Origin: Rapana venosa
Lineage: Eukaryota > Mollusca > Gastropoda > Neogastropoda > Muricidae
NCBI GenBank assembly: GCA_028751875.1
Contig: CM054155.1
Location: forward strand, 44,626,421 to 44,690,420
Reading direction: 5' to 3'
DNA length: 64,000 nt
In this document: positions 43,846 to 55,000 of the stretch, in pieces
Numbering within the stretch: position 1 is the first letter of the stretch
Layout of the letters: each line of letters opens with the position of its first letter
Notes under the pieces: model-generated
Database searches by the model: none
What the model saw: only the letters and a program-made list of their open reading frames with translations
What the model was told of the DNA's origin: nothing
Translations under genes and position numbers: made by a program

Positions 43846-43949
43846 CCAAGTCCGAATGCAGCTATCTAAATGGTTGGAAAAAAACTGGTTGCATACACAT
43901 AAATCTCACCAATGAACCTTGGAGCTCTAGCCAAGGAATGAAAAAACAA
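43846..43949 (+). repeat. SINE-A, 3' part
   Basis: AAGTCCGAATGCAGCTATCT, ATAAATCTCACCAATGAACC, TTGGAGCTCTAGCCAAGGAA and a short poly(A). Confidence 0.65.
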
Positions 43950-43997
43950 CGACCCCCAATTATATAAATATATGAAAGGAATCAAAAGCACTGGCAG

Positions 43998-44115
43998 ATC
44001 GTAAAAATCCCCACCCTTAATTCACCAGACTCCACCAAGATTCAAACCCATGAATTCATGGACCCAAGGGATTGAAGTAAAATGATCTTAACCACTCGGT
44101 TACAGCATCCATCCA
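43998..44115 (-). repeat. SINE-A head fragment
   Basis: Reverse copy of the head: CAAGATTCAAACCCATGAAT and GATCTTAACCACTCGGTTAC. Confidence 0.6.
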
Positions 44116-44281
44116 ACTGCTTCAACAATACACAAACCAAAAACCCAAAATGAATCAGGCCTGACTGCATACAGTGCCATCAACTGACCTTCAATGACTT
44201 GTGAAAGTAGCATATAAATTAGTGACTAGTCTCTCTCTTAATATATATATACACACACACAATTATATATATATTAATTAT

Positions 44282-44385
44282 TGTTGTTCCTTGGCAAGAG
44301 CTCAGAGGTTCACCAGTGGTGTGAGTTTGTGTATGTGACCATTCTTACCCACCATCAAGGAAGCCACTTTCCGACTTTGGAAATA
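44282..44385 (-). repeat. SINE-A, 3' part
   Basis: Reverse copy: TTGTTCCTTGGCAAGAGCTC, AGAGGTTCACCAGTGGTGTG and CCACCATCAAGGAAGCCAC. Confidence 0.6.
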
Positions 44386-44641
44386 TCTCTTATATCATCT
44401 CTGGGTAGTACAGACCTGCCTACCCCAGCAAATGAAAATTAGTATTTGAACTGGCCAAAAATACTATTTTGACAGCAAAATTAGCTTTCACAATCTTTCT
44501 TGCTCTCGATGTATTCTTATAATCATTGTTTATTTGGTGGTTCCAGTTATGGCTTTGGTTCCTTTGCAGCACTCTGCTTTTATGAAGAAGAGTGTGTTTT
44601 CAGAAAACTTGCCACCTTTAACTTGTATTTGAGTGAGTGAG

Positions 44642-44675
<34 letters not shown>

Positions 44676-45104
44676 CATGTGAGTGAGAGAGAGAGCATGC
44701 ATGTGTGTGTGTGAGAGAGAGAGGGGGAGAGAGAGCGTGCATGAGTATGTGTGTGAGAGGGAGACAGAGGGAGAGAGAAAGAGTGCGTGTGTGTGCGTGC
44801 GAGAGAGAGAGAGGTGGGGGGGGGGGGACTGTCCATGAAAAAGAAAGAGGAAGTTGATAGGCCTGTTATATAAACATCGCTTTGACAGGGTGATAACAGT
44901 TGCTATAGGGTTTTTAGCAATAAAAAAAAAGGGGAGCCCTTGCACTCTGACCGCACACATGGCTGTGAAAGTCCCCCACCCCCTCTTCCTACCAGTCCTC
45001 TTCACCCATCTGCCTTGTATATATACATAGAGCTGCTGGACCATCACTTTCTTGAAATCCAATATTCATGGTTGATACTTTCCATGTGGCCCCCCTTCTT
45101 TCAA
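44386..45104. other. No gene seen; (GA)n-rich tract
   Basis: 44640-44827 is a compound GA/GT microsatellite ending in a G run. The long Ser/Leu/His frames on the minus strand are translations of it. The remainder is unremarkable. Confidence 0.6.
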
Positions 45105-45430
45105 CAGATATTATTTATTTTATATCGAGGATAATGGAATAAGCTCTCATGCTTTTTTACATCCACTCCCCGTGTGTATGCGGTTTGGTAAATTTTGTCA
45201 TCTGTTTCCACTGGCACACAATGGCCTACTCTTAACAGGATTTAACGTGTGCGCAAGATGTTCTGCATGCGTTTGAACACAGGGCCTTGGTTTATAGTCT
45301 CATCCAAAGGACTTTGATATTCAGTTCGATTTGTCAAACTGGGAAGAAAGGGCAAGGCTGGGAATTGAACCCACAACCTCACGGTTTACTTGTTTGCAGG
45401 CGAACATCTTAACCATCCTGCCACCTTCCT
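45105..45430 (-). repeat. SINE-B variant, reverse, complete
   Basis: 3' end TATCGAGGATAATGGAATAA at the left, core GTGTGCGCAAGATGTTCTGC, and head at the right with GGGAATTGAACCCACAACCT and ACATCTTAACCATCCTGCCA. About 325 bases. Confidence 0.75.
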
Positions 45431-45941
45431 TCCTAAGATAAAGACAGATAAAGGTCACTTGCTACCAACTGATGACTTGTGACCTAACACAGACAAGGGA
45501 GGTAATCGACATGGAAGAGTTACATCCCTTAATTAAACCCTTTGCTGTAGTTTCACTTTTTTCTCCCAGTGTTTTGTTTTTGTTTTGCTGTTGGGTTGTT
45601 TTTTTTTAGTGGTTGTCAAAATAATATTTTATCAGTAAATTCGTATTTGGGGTCCAAAAATCGTAAAAATACGTTAAAATCATACGGGTAGGCAGGTCTG
45701 GTAGTACATTCCACACAATGATAGCAATGTCATGGAATAGCTATTTTAACCACAATGTTTAGTTTTGATATCTGGGGGTTAAAGAACCAACGGAGTAAGA
45801 TAGGGTGTGCATGTGTGTGTGGGTGTGCATGCGTGTGTGCATGCATGCGTGTATTAAAATTGTCTCAAAAGTCTCTATCCAAAATTTTTTACGGATATAA
45901 TTTAAACAAAATACCATTGGTGGAAACATTGCCTAGTGCAT

Positions 45942-46545
45942 CCAACTTCGGTGTGGGGGAGTTGCTATCTTTTAATTCTTTCTGGGAGAAAAGGCAGGGG
46001 GAATGGACCAAGAAGGCAAAGAATAGGCAAGAAGGAGGTAACAAATAAAAAGTAACACAGCAGAAACAAAGAGAGGTCTAGAGGTAACGCGCCTGCCTAG
46101 AAAGAGAAAAGTCCAGGTTGGAAGTGAGCGGTGGTTTGAATCCCGTTTGGACCCGAAACTTTCCCCCCATCCATTAGACCATGAGTGGTGGTCTGGGTGC
46201 AAGTCTTTTGGTTGAGGCGATAAACTGAGGTCCCGTGTATCACACAAAATTATTTAGCACACGTAAAAGAACCCACGGCAACAAGAGAGTTGTCCCTGGC
46301 AAAATTCTGTAGAAAAAAGCCACTCTGACAGGTAAACAAAGACAGTTGCAGACAGAAAAAGAAAAAGAAATGATGGGTGGCATTGCTCTTGTGGTGACGT
46401 GCTCTCCCTGGGGAGAGCAGCCCGAACTTCATGCAGAGAAATCTGCCGTGACTTAAAGTGGTATAAATAAATAAATCCTAGCACACAATTTCCAGAAAGA
46501 GGGGATGCTATCTATACTGGCAGGGCCCCCGCATCCCCACAGGGA
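45942..46545 (+). repeat. Interspersed repeat F, split by SINE-C
   Basis: Left part 45942-46079 (TTCGGTGTGGGGGAGTTGCT onward) and right part 46477-46545 (CTAGCACACAATTTCCAGAA, then ATACTGGCAGGGCCC) are the two halves of one F copy. SINE-C lies between them. Confidence 0.7.
46080..46476 (+). repeat. SINE-C, copy 3, reference copy
   Basis: About 395 bases: head GGTCTAGAGGTAACGCGCC with GGTTTGAATCCCG (box B-like), body AAAGAACCCACGGCAACAAG, AAAGCCACTCTGACAGG and CTCCCTGGGGAGAGC, and end ACTTAAAGTGGTATAAATAA. It is inserted in repeat F. Confidence 0.8.
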
Positions 46546-47096
46546 ATCTCTCTGTCTTACTCTAAGCCTGTCCAGCTGTGAAGAGGAAGCTCTGGTTCTC
46601 AAGTCCAGTAACAACATAACGCCTGAAACATCCTCCCAACTGAGCCAACCAGGCCCCCCCCACACCTCCAAAATGCAAAAGAAAAAGGAACAGACTCTCT
46701 ATCAGAACTGACCATATGGATACTGTGAAAGTCAAACCTACGGATTCTGTACAGTGTTCTTAGGAAAAAGTATTTCAGGTCAAGTCCAGGACTGTGTTTA
46801 GAAAGCCCAACCCATTTTTCCTATATTGTGAGGAAACAATTCAAAATAATAAACCAACCAATAAAAAACGCAAACAAACAACTGTTTAAAAAATGCAAAC
46901 ATTTGAAAATAACAAACAATGAGAAAATACGAAACACAAACAGAAAAATGCAGGGGGAGGGGGAAGAAATCACATGCACTCTTTACTCACAGCTGTTCCC
47001 ATTTTCTAATACTGCCGTTTCTCCCTCAGAATGAAAACACAGCTTTAATAAACCAGTTACCTGCATAGTAAATCTGCTTTCACATTGTGTGCAGAG
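46546..47096. other. 3' flank of SNAPC2; possible polyadenylation signal
   Basis: On the minus strand ATTAAA (47049-47044) lies about 50 bases past the SNAPC2 stop and could be a variant polyadenylation signal. No exon or repeat is otherwise seen. Confidence 0.4.
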
Positions 47097-49817
47097 TCAA
47101 ATGCTGACAAGAGAGAACTCGTCATTTTCCACCACCACATCCAGGGCCTCGCTATTGTTTCCTGGTCTCTGGTAGTCCTCTATTCTCTTCTGAGCCCTGT
47201 ATTTTTGCAGACTAGTTGATAAGCGGTCCCTTACATCCTCTGGCGTCACAATCTCCACTTGCATATTGCTAATGTCTTCATTGGCCAGGAAGTTGGCCGG
47301 ACGCTTCTTGGCAAAATGGACCCGCTTAACTCCCCTCTCTGTTTTCTGCTGAGCAGGAGCCGACCTCCACTGGTTTATTTTGACTAGCTCCCGGGGCTGG
47401 CCCTGGCTGACTTTTGAGGCCTCCTTGGTTTTCGTGCCTGCACCAGACATGGGCAGTTGTGACTGGAGTTTGGACTTTTCCACACCTGGAAAATTCTTGG
47501 TCAAGCGCTGTCTTTTATAGGAGGAGGAATGTGAAAGGGAAGAGGAGGAAGGGGATGGAGAAAGTGGAACACTTTGGTAGCCATCTGTTGTAGCTGAGGA
47601 GGCCTGTTGAGAGGAGGCCACTTGTGCCAGGATGGTCCTGAACAGGGGTTTTTCTTCAGAGGGAACCAGGCGTGAGGCAGACACGGCAGTGTGAGGTGGG
47701 GTCTGAAGTGACGGGCTGCCAGAGGACAGGTGGGATGAGGCAGGTTTCTGTAAGGTTACAAGCTGAAGTGGACCACCACTGTCCACGGCTATTGAGGGCT
47801 GTGTTTTCTGTCCACCAGCCTGTGGGTGTAAGGTGTGTGGCAGTACAGCCGCAACAACAAGCGGACTTTGTCTCGTGACAGCACCCTGTACAGGGCTGGA
47901 TTCCATCACAGTAGTATGTGGAACATGCGTGTAGGTTTGAGCCTGGTGAGGGTTTGTCCTATGTGCTGTTACACTGTCTCCATTATCTGATAATCCAGAA
48001 AACTGAAATACTGTGGGAGGGTTTGCTGACTGGAGAGGCAAATCCCTTCTTTTAGGGCGGGGTGATTTTTTTTTCACAACTTTTGGTGACTGCACTGATC
48101 TCTTTTTCTTTTCAGGGGATGGTGTTTTGTCAGATTTGCAACCTGGAGCTTTGGTTCGTTTTTTGGATACAGACTTAGCTGTGCTACTTTTCTTTGTCCC
48201 ATGAAGTGCTGGTTTGGGATCAGTGCAAGTAGGAGGAAGTGGCACACGAATCTCTGTAGTGATTACCTTTGCATTGCCTGCATTGCTTTTGAACCGATAT
48301 CTTTTTCTGGGTATGATCTGGGCCACTTGTACAGTGGTTGCATCCCGATCTGGATGAACAAAGATGGGCTTGTTGCTGTACAATGCTGGCTCAGTCTTCG
48401 ATGCACGCAGGATTGCAGGCTTGTGTGCTTCCCTCTTAGCTTGCTTGTCAATTACCTCTACCTCTTTGCTCTGCTGGACAACTATCCCTTGTGGTGACGA
48501 TGCCCCTACTGGTACGTTAGGTGGAGCAAGCATGACAGGAACAGTCTCTACCATTTGTAACACAGGCCCTACATCACTCTGACCAGGCATGGTCACAGAC
48601 TGCTGAGCAACGACTGCCTGCCTGCCCACAGAGTTAGATGTCTGTTGCTCTGGGTTTTTCTGGAAAGACGTTGCTTCTAATGTGTAAAGATTTTCAGTGG
48701 AGGCTGAGGTATGTGCTAAGACACTGGACTGGGTTGTAGGAGCATGCTCTTTTGCACGGAGTGATGTGTCAACAAATATGTTGCCGCTTGTCTTTGGAGC
48801 ACGGATAGACGGTGGAGTGCTGCTCTTATTAGTAACTGCATCCCTGTGGTCAGGGGATTTCTGAACTGCTGGGTGAGACGCCAAAGTCGGCAATCGTTTT
48901 GGTACAGGCATGGCTTGTTTCATGTGGACCTGTGATAACGCAGCAGGACCCTTCAAGTGTAGGGGAACCAACGCCACATTACCATCATGTAGATCGACAT
49001 AACGGAAGGTTTGGGAAGGGAGCGGGTTTGCTTGATCAGCGGGCTGCGGTGTTTCAGGTCCAGCCCCTGAAGGCACAATGGAAGCTGCTCCTGCTGCTGC
49101 TGCCTGCCTCTGCTTGCTTCTTTTGGCCAACGCTTCTGAAATGGCCTTCCTGACATTGCTAGAGACTTGGTTCTCAGAACTCTTTTTCTTGTAGGTTTTG
49201 ACAATCTTGGGTACATACAGTCCTGTCACCTGCCGAAGATCATTCGTCACCTCAGCTTTGGTGCTTTCCATCTGGATAGACAATTCTCTTTGGGTCAGGG
49301 TCTGGCCATTGGCCTCAGAGGAGGCAGGGTGGACGAAGGAAACACCAGCAGGCTGCTGTGCAGCCGTTCCAGCACGGGCAGCTTTATCCGCTGCTGCTTT
49401 CACCAGCAGAGACTTCAGCTGCAGAAGACGAATGGGCACACAGAACGGATTCATGGTGAACAGACGGGGCTTGTCAATGGGCCGTCTCCAGTGGTGGAGC
49501 CGAGGTCGACCTCGTTTCCTCTTAGGCCTCCCTTCATTCTGGTCACCAGCTTTCTGCTGACTGTCAGAGGCACTGGCACCCTGATGTGGAAGCCGACTGT
49601 GAGACAAGGGCTGATGGCGTTTCTCCGTGCAGAGTGCCGGAGGTTTGGGTGTTGGAGGCCGATGTCTGTGTGTGAGAGGCCAAGGAAGACGATCCTCCAG
49701 GCTGTCTGTCTGAGATCCCCTCCAGTGAGGTCTCACAAGTAGTGCGGGAAGGACTCTGGGTGAATGATGGCAGGCCTGACACTTCTCTGTTGGTGTCTCT
49801 TTGCAGGTCAGAGAAAT
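47097..49817 (-). CDS. SNAPC2: SNAPC2 exon 8 (last exon, long tail, frame conflict near its start)
   Basis: Begins after TGTTTCCAG. In the phase left by exon 7 it reads DFSDLQRDTNREVSGLPSFT and stays open until a TGA at 49566-49564. The long frame that runs to the stop at 47097 is a different one. It holds KRKRGRPR, NPFCVPIRLLQLKSLLVKAA (49451 downward), Gln/Ala-rich and basic stretches (KKKSPRPKRRD), a Ser-rich run, and the end DVVVENDEFSLVSI. The text looks natural in the first frame up to about 49600 and in the second after it, so one base is probably extra, or an unseen short exon adjusts the phase. No intron can be placed in the conflict. Confidence 0.75.
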   Translation of the reverse strand: MSLTCKETPTEKCQACHHSPRVLPALLVRPHWRGSQTDSLEDRLPWPLTHRHRPPTPKPPALCTEKRHQPLSHSRLPHQGASASDSQQKAGDQNEGRPKRKRGRPRLHHWRRPIDKPRLFTMNPFCVPIRLLQLKSLLVKAAADKAARAGTAAQQPAGVSFVHPASSEANGQTLTQRELSIQMESTKAEVTNDLRQVTGLYVPKIVKTYKKKSSENQVSSNVRKAISEALAKRSKQRQAAAAGAASIVPSGAGPETPQPADQANPLPSQTFRYVDLHDGNVALVPLHLKGPAALSQVHMKQAMPVPKRLPTLASHPAVQKSPDHRDAVTNKSSTPPSIRAPKTSGNIFVDTSLRAKEHAPTTQSSVLAHTSASTENLYTLEATSFQKNPEQQTSNSVGRQAVVAQQSVTMPGQSDVGPVLQMVETVPVMLAPPNVPVGASSPQGIVVQQSKEVEVIDKQAKREAHKPAILRASKTEPALYSNKPIFVHPDRDATTVQVAQIIPRKRYRFKSNAGNAKVITTEIRVPLPPTCTDPKPALHGTKKSSTAKSVSKKRTKAPGCKSDKTPSPEKKKRSVQSPKVVKKKSPRPKRRDLPLQSANPPTVFQFSGLSDNGDSVTAHRTNPHQAQTYTHVPHTTVMESSPVQGAVTRQSPLVVAAVLPHTLHPQAGGQKTQPSIAVDSGGPLQLVTLQKPASSHLSSGSPSLQTPPHTAVSASRLVPSEEKPLFRTILAQVASSQQASSATTDGYQSVPLSPSPSSSSLSHSSSYKRQRLTKNFPGVEKSKLQSQLPMSGAGTKTKEASKVSQGQPRELVKINQWRSAPAQQKTERGVKRVHFAKKRPANFLANEDISNMQVEIVTPEDVRDRLSTSLQKYRAQKRIEDYQRPGNNSEALDVVVENDEFSLVSI

Positions 49818-52040
49818 CTGGAAACACAATGAATTCAGGGTCATTTACTTACAGCTGATAAATGAAGTCTTCCATGGGGATGCCGGGGACCTGTCAGTAT
49901 CAATAGCATCCCCACCTTCTGGAAATTCTGTGCCAGGAATTCCTTCTTTTATAGACCTCTCTTTGTTTCTGCCTTGTTCATTTTCTTCCTGTCACCACCT
50001 TCTTTTCTATTTCATACTGTCTCAGTCCATTCTTCTCCCTTTCTTCCAGAAAGATTTAAAACATACTTCTCTCCCACACTGAAGTTGGACACGTTGAGCC
50101 TGACTTGTCAGGTGCTAAATGGCAGTGCAACACATTTTCACTCACATGACAGACAACTTTAGTTGCTGTCTGAGTGTTTGGTGAAGAAGATAAGTGAAGG
50201 ACCCTTTCATTTTTATAGGGCACAGAAATATCTCTACATCCATATTTCAAGAATTAGGTAAAAGGGAATAGAGAAGGCTGGAGAGGTATCACTGACCATC
50301 AGCTACACACACACACAAATGCATTCACCAGACATAGTAATCTATACACTGAAAGCAGCTTTGAGGGCCTTAGCATACTGCTGTCTCTATCACAAAGACT
50401 GAACTGTCCATCTGACACCCCCACCAACAGGAACATTTATGATGAAAAAAAAAATAGAAGTGAAAAACTGAGGAAAAAGCAAAACCTAAACAGTGCTTGC
50501 AACAGTTACAGAGGCACAGAAATAATTTTTGACAGCCTTCGTTTTAAAAACTAATGAACTATGATGCTCTCATCAAGATACACACATGAAGACTTTCAGT
50601 GCCTCAGTCAAATAATGTGTCAACTGCTGGGGACACTGAAGTGACAATACAGTATGTTATCTGTCATGTAATTTTCTTCTCCTTTCTCCTTCTTCAAACA
50701 ACTATTGTTGTCTGTCATATGAGTGATAATGCACTGCACTGTGGCTATGCACCTGACAAGTCAGGCCCAGCGCATCCAACTTCCACATGATTTTTTTCTC
50801 TCCAAGACTAGTTATAGGAAAAGCATGCATTAAGTAGACCAAGTCTGTGAAAAAAGTGATTTATAAAAAATACAAAAAAATCAGCCAAATATCGCAGAGG
50901 CATACTTAAAGCTAATAATGAACAAACCTACCAACCAGCCAAAGCAAGCAACCAACCACATAAATAAAGATGTAGGTATAGTGAGCAAAATAATGGAGTG
51001 AGGTGACAGATAACGCATTATTCCAACATATTTTCTTGTTTATTGATTCTTCTATCCACATCCTAATGTTTTTATGAATATATACAATAGATTCTCAGAA
51101 CTGTTTTTCTTGTAGCTGGGTGTCTGAGTTTAGAGTTGTTGCCCCCCCATCCCCCATTTCTCAGTTGGAGTTCCAAGGCTCATCAATGGTGAGATTTTGC
51201 CCACCATTAAGTTATCCACATTCCAACTTCAGGAATGATGTCCAAACACAACACCAGTATGTATCTTCTTCGTTGTCAAACGCTCAGACAGCAACCACTG
51301 TTGTCTGTCATATGAGCAAAAATGCATGGCACTGCCGTTAATTAAGCATCTGACAAGTCAGGCCCAGCACGTCTGACTTCGGCATGGGAGGTAACTGTGG
51401 TCTTTTAAGTCTTTCTGGAAAAAAAATGGAAGGAGAATGGACCAGGGCAGAAAATGGACCTCAAGAAGGTGAAAAGAAGAAAAGGAACAAGGCAGAAACA
51501 AAGAGATCTAGAAAAGAAGGAATTCCTAGTACAGAATTTTCAGAAGGTGGGGGTGCTATTTATACTGACAGGCCCCCAGCATCCCTACAGGGGAACACCA
51601 GTATGAATGAGTTTTGTTTATTTTTTCATTTTGTCATCCATTCCTACTGGCATGCAATGGCCTGCTCTTCCGAATGGCTGAACAGGTTTAATGTGTGTGC
51701 AAGTGTTATACATGTGTTTGTACAGGTGACCTCAATTTATAGGCTCATCCAAAGAACTTTTGGAAGATGGAGTTGACACTGATGTTAACTCCAGGGGAAA
51801 ATGCCCTGAGACAGGTGTGTCACTGGAAGCTCAAACCTGCACCATCAGATCAAGAGCTGACCACTAAGCTATCCTCTCCCCCACCCCCAAGTTTAATACT
51901 AGTTGGAGCTCCACTGACCCCAAAGGCCATAATCACAACCAGTATAACCAGGTAAAGTTGAAATGATACGAATTAAAAGCACAAATTTCCAAAAACAGGC
52001 TACGTGAAAGATAGAAGTGTGTGGGTTTTTAAAATTTTTT

Positions 52041-52080
<40 letters not shown>

Positions 52081-55000
52081 AATATAAGTGTTCTTCAACA
52101 TGGATTTGTCTGCGGCTTGATCATTCATAACTTGTGTTATTGTTGTTATTGTTGCTTTTGGGGTGTTCCCCATCTGGAAACCTTGGGAGTCACCCACATT
52201 TGCACTCTGTCTAACTCTTCCCATCTGGAAATCACAGTGAGACAGTACGCACAGGGGATAAGAAGTTTGCATGTATGGCCATTTTCAAGTCCCTCACCAT
52301 ACTTCATATCAGATCATCTTAATCTCTGAAGCTGGAATGTGACTACCTTCATGGTGGGCAAAAACGGTAGCATACGCAAAATCTCACTATCGGTGAACGG
52401 TAGATCTCTAGCCAAAGAACAGCAACAACAAAATCAGCTTAAGATTCAATTCTCTGGAGCAAATAAGATCAGACAGAGCTGAAGATGTCAGCCTGAACAA
52501 GGACTATTATCTCCAGTTGATAAAAATGTGTAAAGAAAGACAAAATCATTCAAAGTAGCAACAACACAACAAATCCCCAACATAGACAGGCCACACACAT
52601 AAATAACATCACAAGAATGCACATGTTTCAATGTTGATCATTGCACCAGTCTGCCTAGTTGCTGACATTCAATAAAACAGAAGAGACATGACACATCACA
52701 AACTGTGGGGTTAAAGGTCAGAAATGTAGCAAGCCTTAACTGAAAAACAGGTACATAATCACGTGAACTGGAACAACAGAAAATCAATTTTTTTAAAAAT
52801 GACAGGACAAAACCACGAGTAGTAAGAACTAGGACACCTCTGGCACAGAATTTCCAGAATATGGGCGGTATTATAATTTTGAAAAAAGAACTGTTGGCAT
52901 CCCAACTGAAACCACTCTCCAAGAGAGGAATTCCCATCAGATTTATGATCTGGCTTTGATCAGAAATAACATCAAACAAAATTCGTTCACTCAAACTTGC
53001 TTGTGTCTTACCGTTTGTCAAAGCTTTGCGGATACGATCCAGGCTGCCGCGAACATCGTCATACTCAAACTTGTAGTTGAGCATCTTGTACTTCCAGCAC
53101 ATGACTTTGCGCTGCAGGGAGGTGTCTGACATTCGCAGGCTGTCTCCAAGAGCATGCATCAGGTCAGCAATGATGGCCGCTTCTGAACCAGGACAGAGAA
53201 ACAAAATCATGGGATAAACCGTCCTACACATGTACTGTCTTCATGAGAAAACTATGCACTTTTTCCCCGATTTATTTCAGGCTTTTTACAAAAACAAAAC
53301 AATCTGCCTGATACACTTGTGATTCTGTTCAGCAAGCCCCCCCCACCCGCCAAGATATTTTGTTTAGTATATCTTTTTTACTAAGAGCATGCACTACTTT
53401 TTCAGCAACACCATCCCCACTCTACTCTGGTTTACTTTCCCTGAGCACAGTGACGGCTCTGAGCAAGTGTGGCTGTCCTGACCAAAGTTTTTACAAACAT
53501 GGAAGGGTTGATAAATAACTACCCACAGCTTTCAATTTAGTTTGGGCAAATATTTTTGTTTACTTTTATAAAAGAAAAATGTGACTTCATCCACACTTAC
53601 TTTATATACACAGTCCACACACTCAAACACATACTCATTCACTCACTAACTCACACAATTCTAATTTTTCACAAAAAATGCTTCAAAGTCTCTTTCACAT
53701 TCTCACACATCTCTATATCAAACCCTCATCTTTTATTCAAAAGATACAAATTAATTTGCAAAGGATTAACAAAGGATTAACCCACTAGGTCCTGCAGATT
53801 TCCACATGTGAAACCGCAATCCAAGATTTCATTATCATAATGATAAAAACAACTATTTAATGCAACGTCCCAATGACCCCTAACTGAGCGCCTGGGGTTT
53901 ATCACAGTTCTTGATTAAACCATTGACGCTGGGGGCAACAGCAAAGTGAGAGGCTGTATGACCAGTGGCTTTTCCACTCATGGAATTCCACTTTACAGCT
54001 TAGTCTTTAGTGATCGTCTATGACTCTCTGACTAGGAGGCTTGACTTGCACAGTCCTTATGTGCTGCAGCCTTGGGGGCTAGTTGGCCTTTGGAGAACAT
54101 CTCCAATGCTGACTGTCCTTATGCCCACTTGGCCGAGAGAGTGGGGATGTACTGTGGGCAAGGCATCTCCACTATAATCAAATTTCTGCCCAATTTCCGA
54201 AACAGCAGCTACCTCCTCTGCTGTTTTGGAGGTCATCGTCGGAAACGACGGACTAACATACAACTGAGTTATGAGGACAATCCCCCCCCCCCCCCCCCCC
54301 CCCCCAACCAAAGAAAGTCTATCACAAAATCCATTCAGCTATTGCACTTGACAGTACAGCACTTGACAGAGTAGGAAGCACTCACCGAGAGGAGACAGTT
54401 CAGGCATGGTCAGTGATTCATCCATTATGGCAGCAATGTAGCGATATAGTTTGCCGTAGTCTGGTACCAGTTCTGTAGAGTTGTCACTCGTCTGCGAAAA
54501 GTTTGCAAAATGGCCAATCATGCTGAAGACCTGAAAGAAGAGATCAAATATATGTTAACAACAAAAGTTGAAGGGTTATGACTGCAATGTAGATGTGAAA
54601 AAAGTACTTTCCAGCTGAGTTGGATATGTTTGTGTGTGTGTGTGTTTTGTTTTAATCTACAACACTGTACTGGGCAATCAATCTGTTGTCAAAATGGCCG
54701 AGTTGTGGAAGCTTTTCAATGGAAAAACTTAGATACACATTAAAAGACAATACAGATGCAACAGCAATTCCATCCCAAGACGACTAAACACAGCAACAAC
54801 AAACTGAGGAGAACGACAACCACAAGGAGTCAATGCACTCACCCTGCCGAGGATGTTGGAGAGATCTATCTGTTCATAATGGACCATTTCAGAACTCATA
54901 TCCAGCCAGCTCTGAAATCACACAATCAGTGTTGCTCACATGCATTATATCGCACTATAAACATCTTCATGTTCAGACAATTTCTATCAAAAGCAATGAT

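Larger units (their letters stand above)
50181..53011. other. SNAPC2 last intron, remainder
   Basis: Besides the repeats listed separately (F pieces, SINE-A and SINE-B fragments, poly(C)), I see no exon that would also repair the reading frame of the last exon. 52425-53011 holds nothing recognised. Confidence 0.5.

Noticed and set aside
49167..49742. 191-codon plus-strand frame
   Set aside because: Antisense shadow of the SNAPC2 last exon. The minus strand has conserved motifs and splice context.
52638..53231. One long SNAPC2 exon through 52638
   Set aside because: A consensus donor at 53011 and loss of coding character after RKALTN show that the frame reads into the intron.
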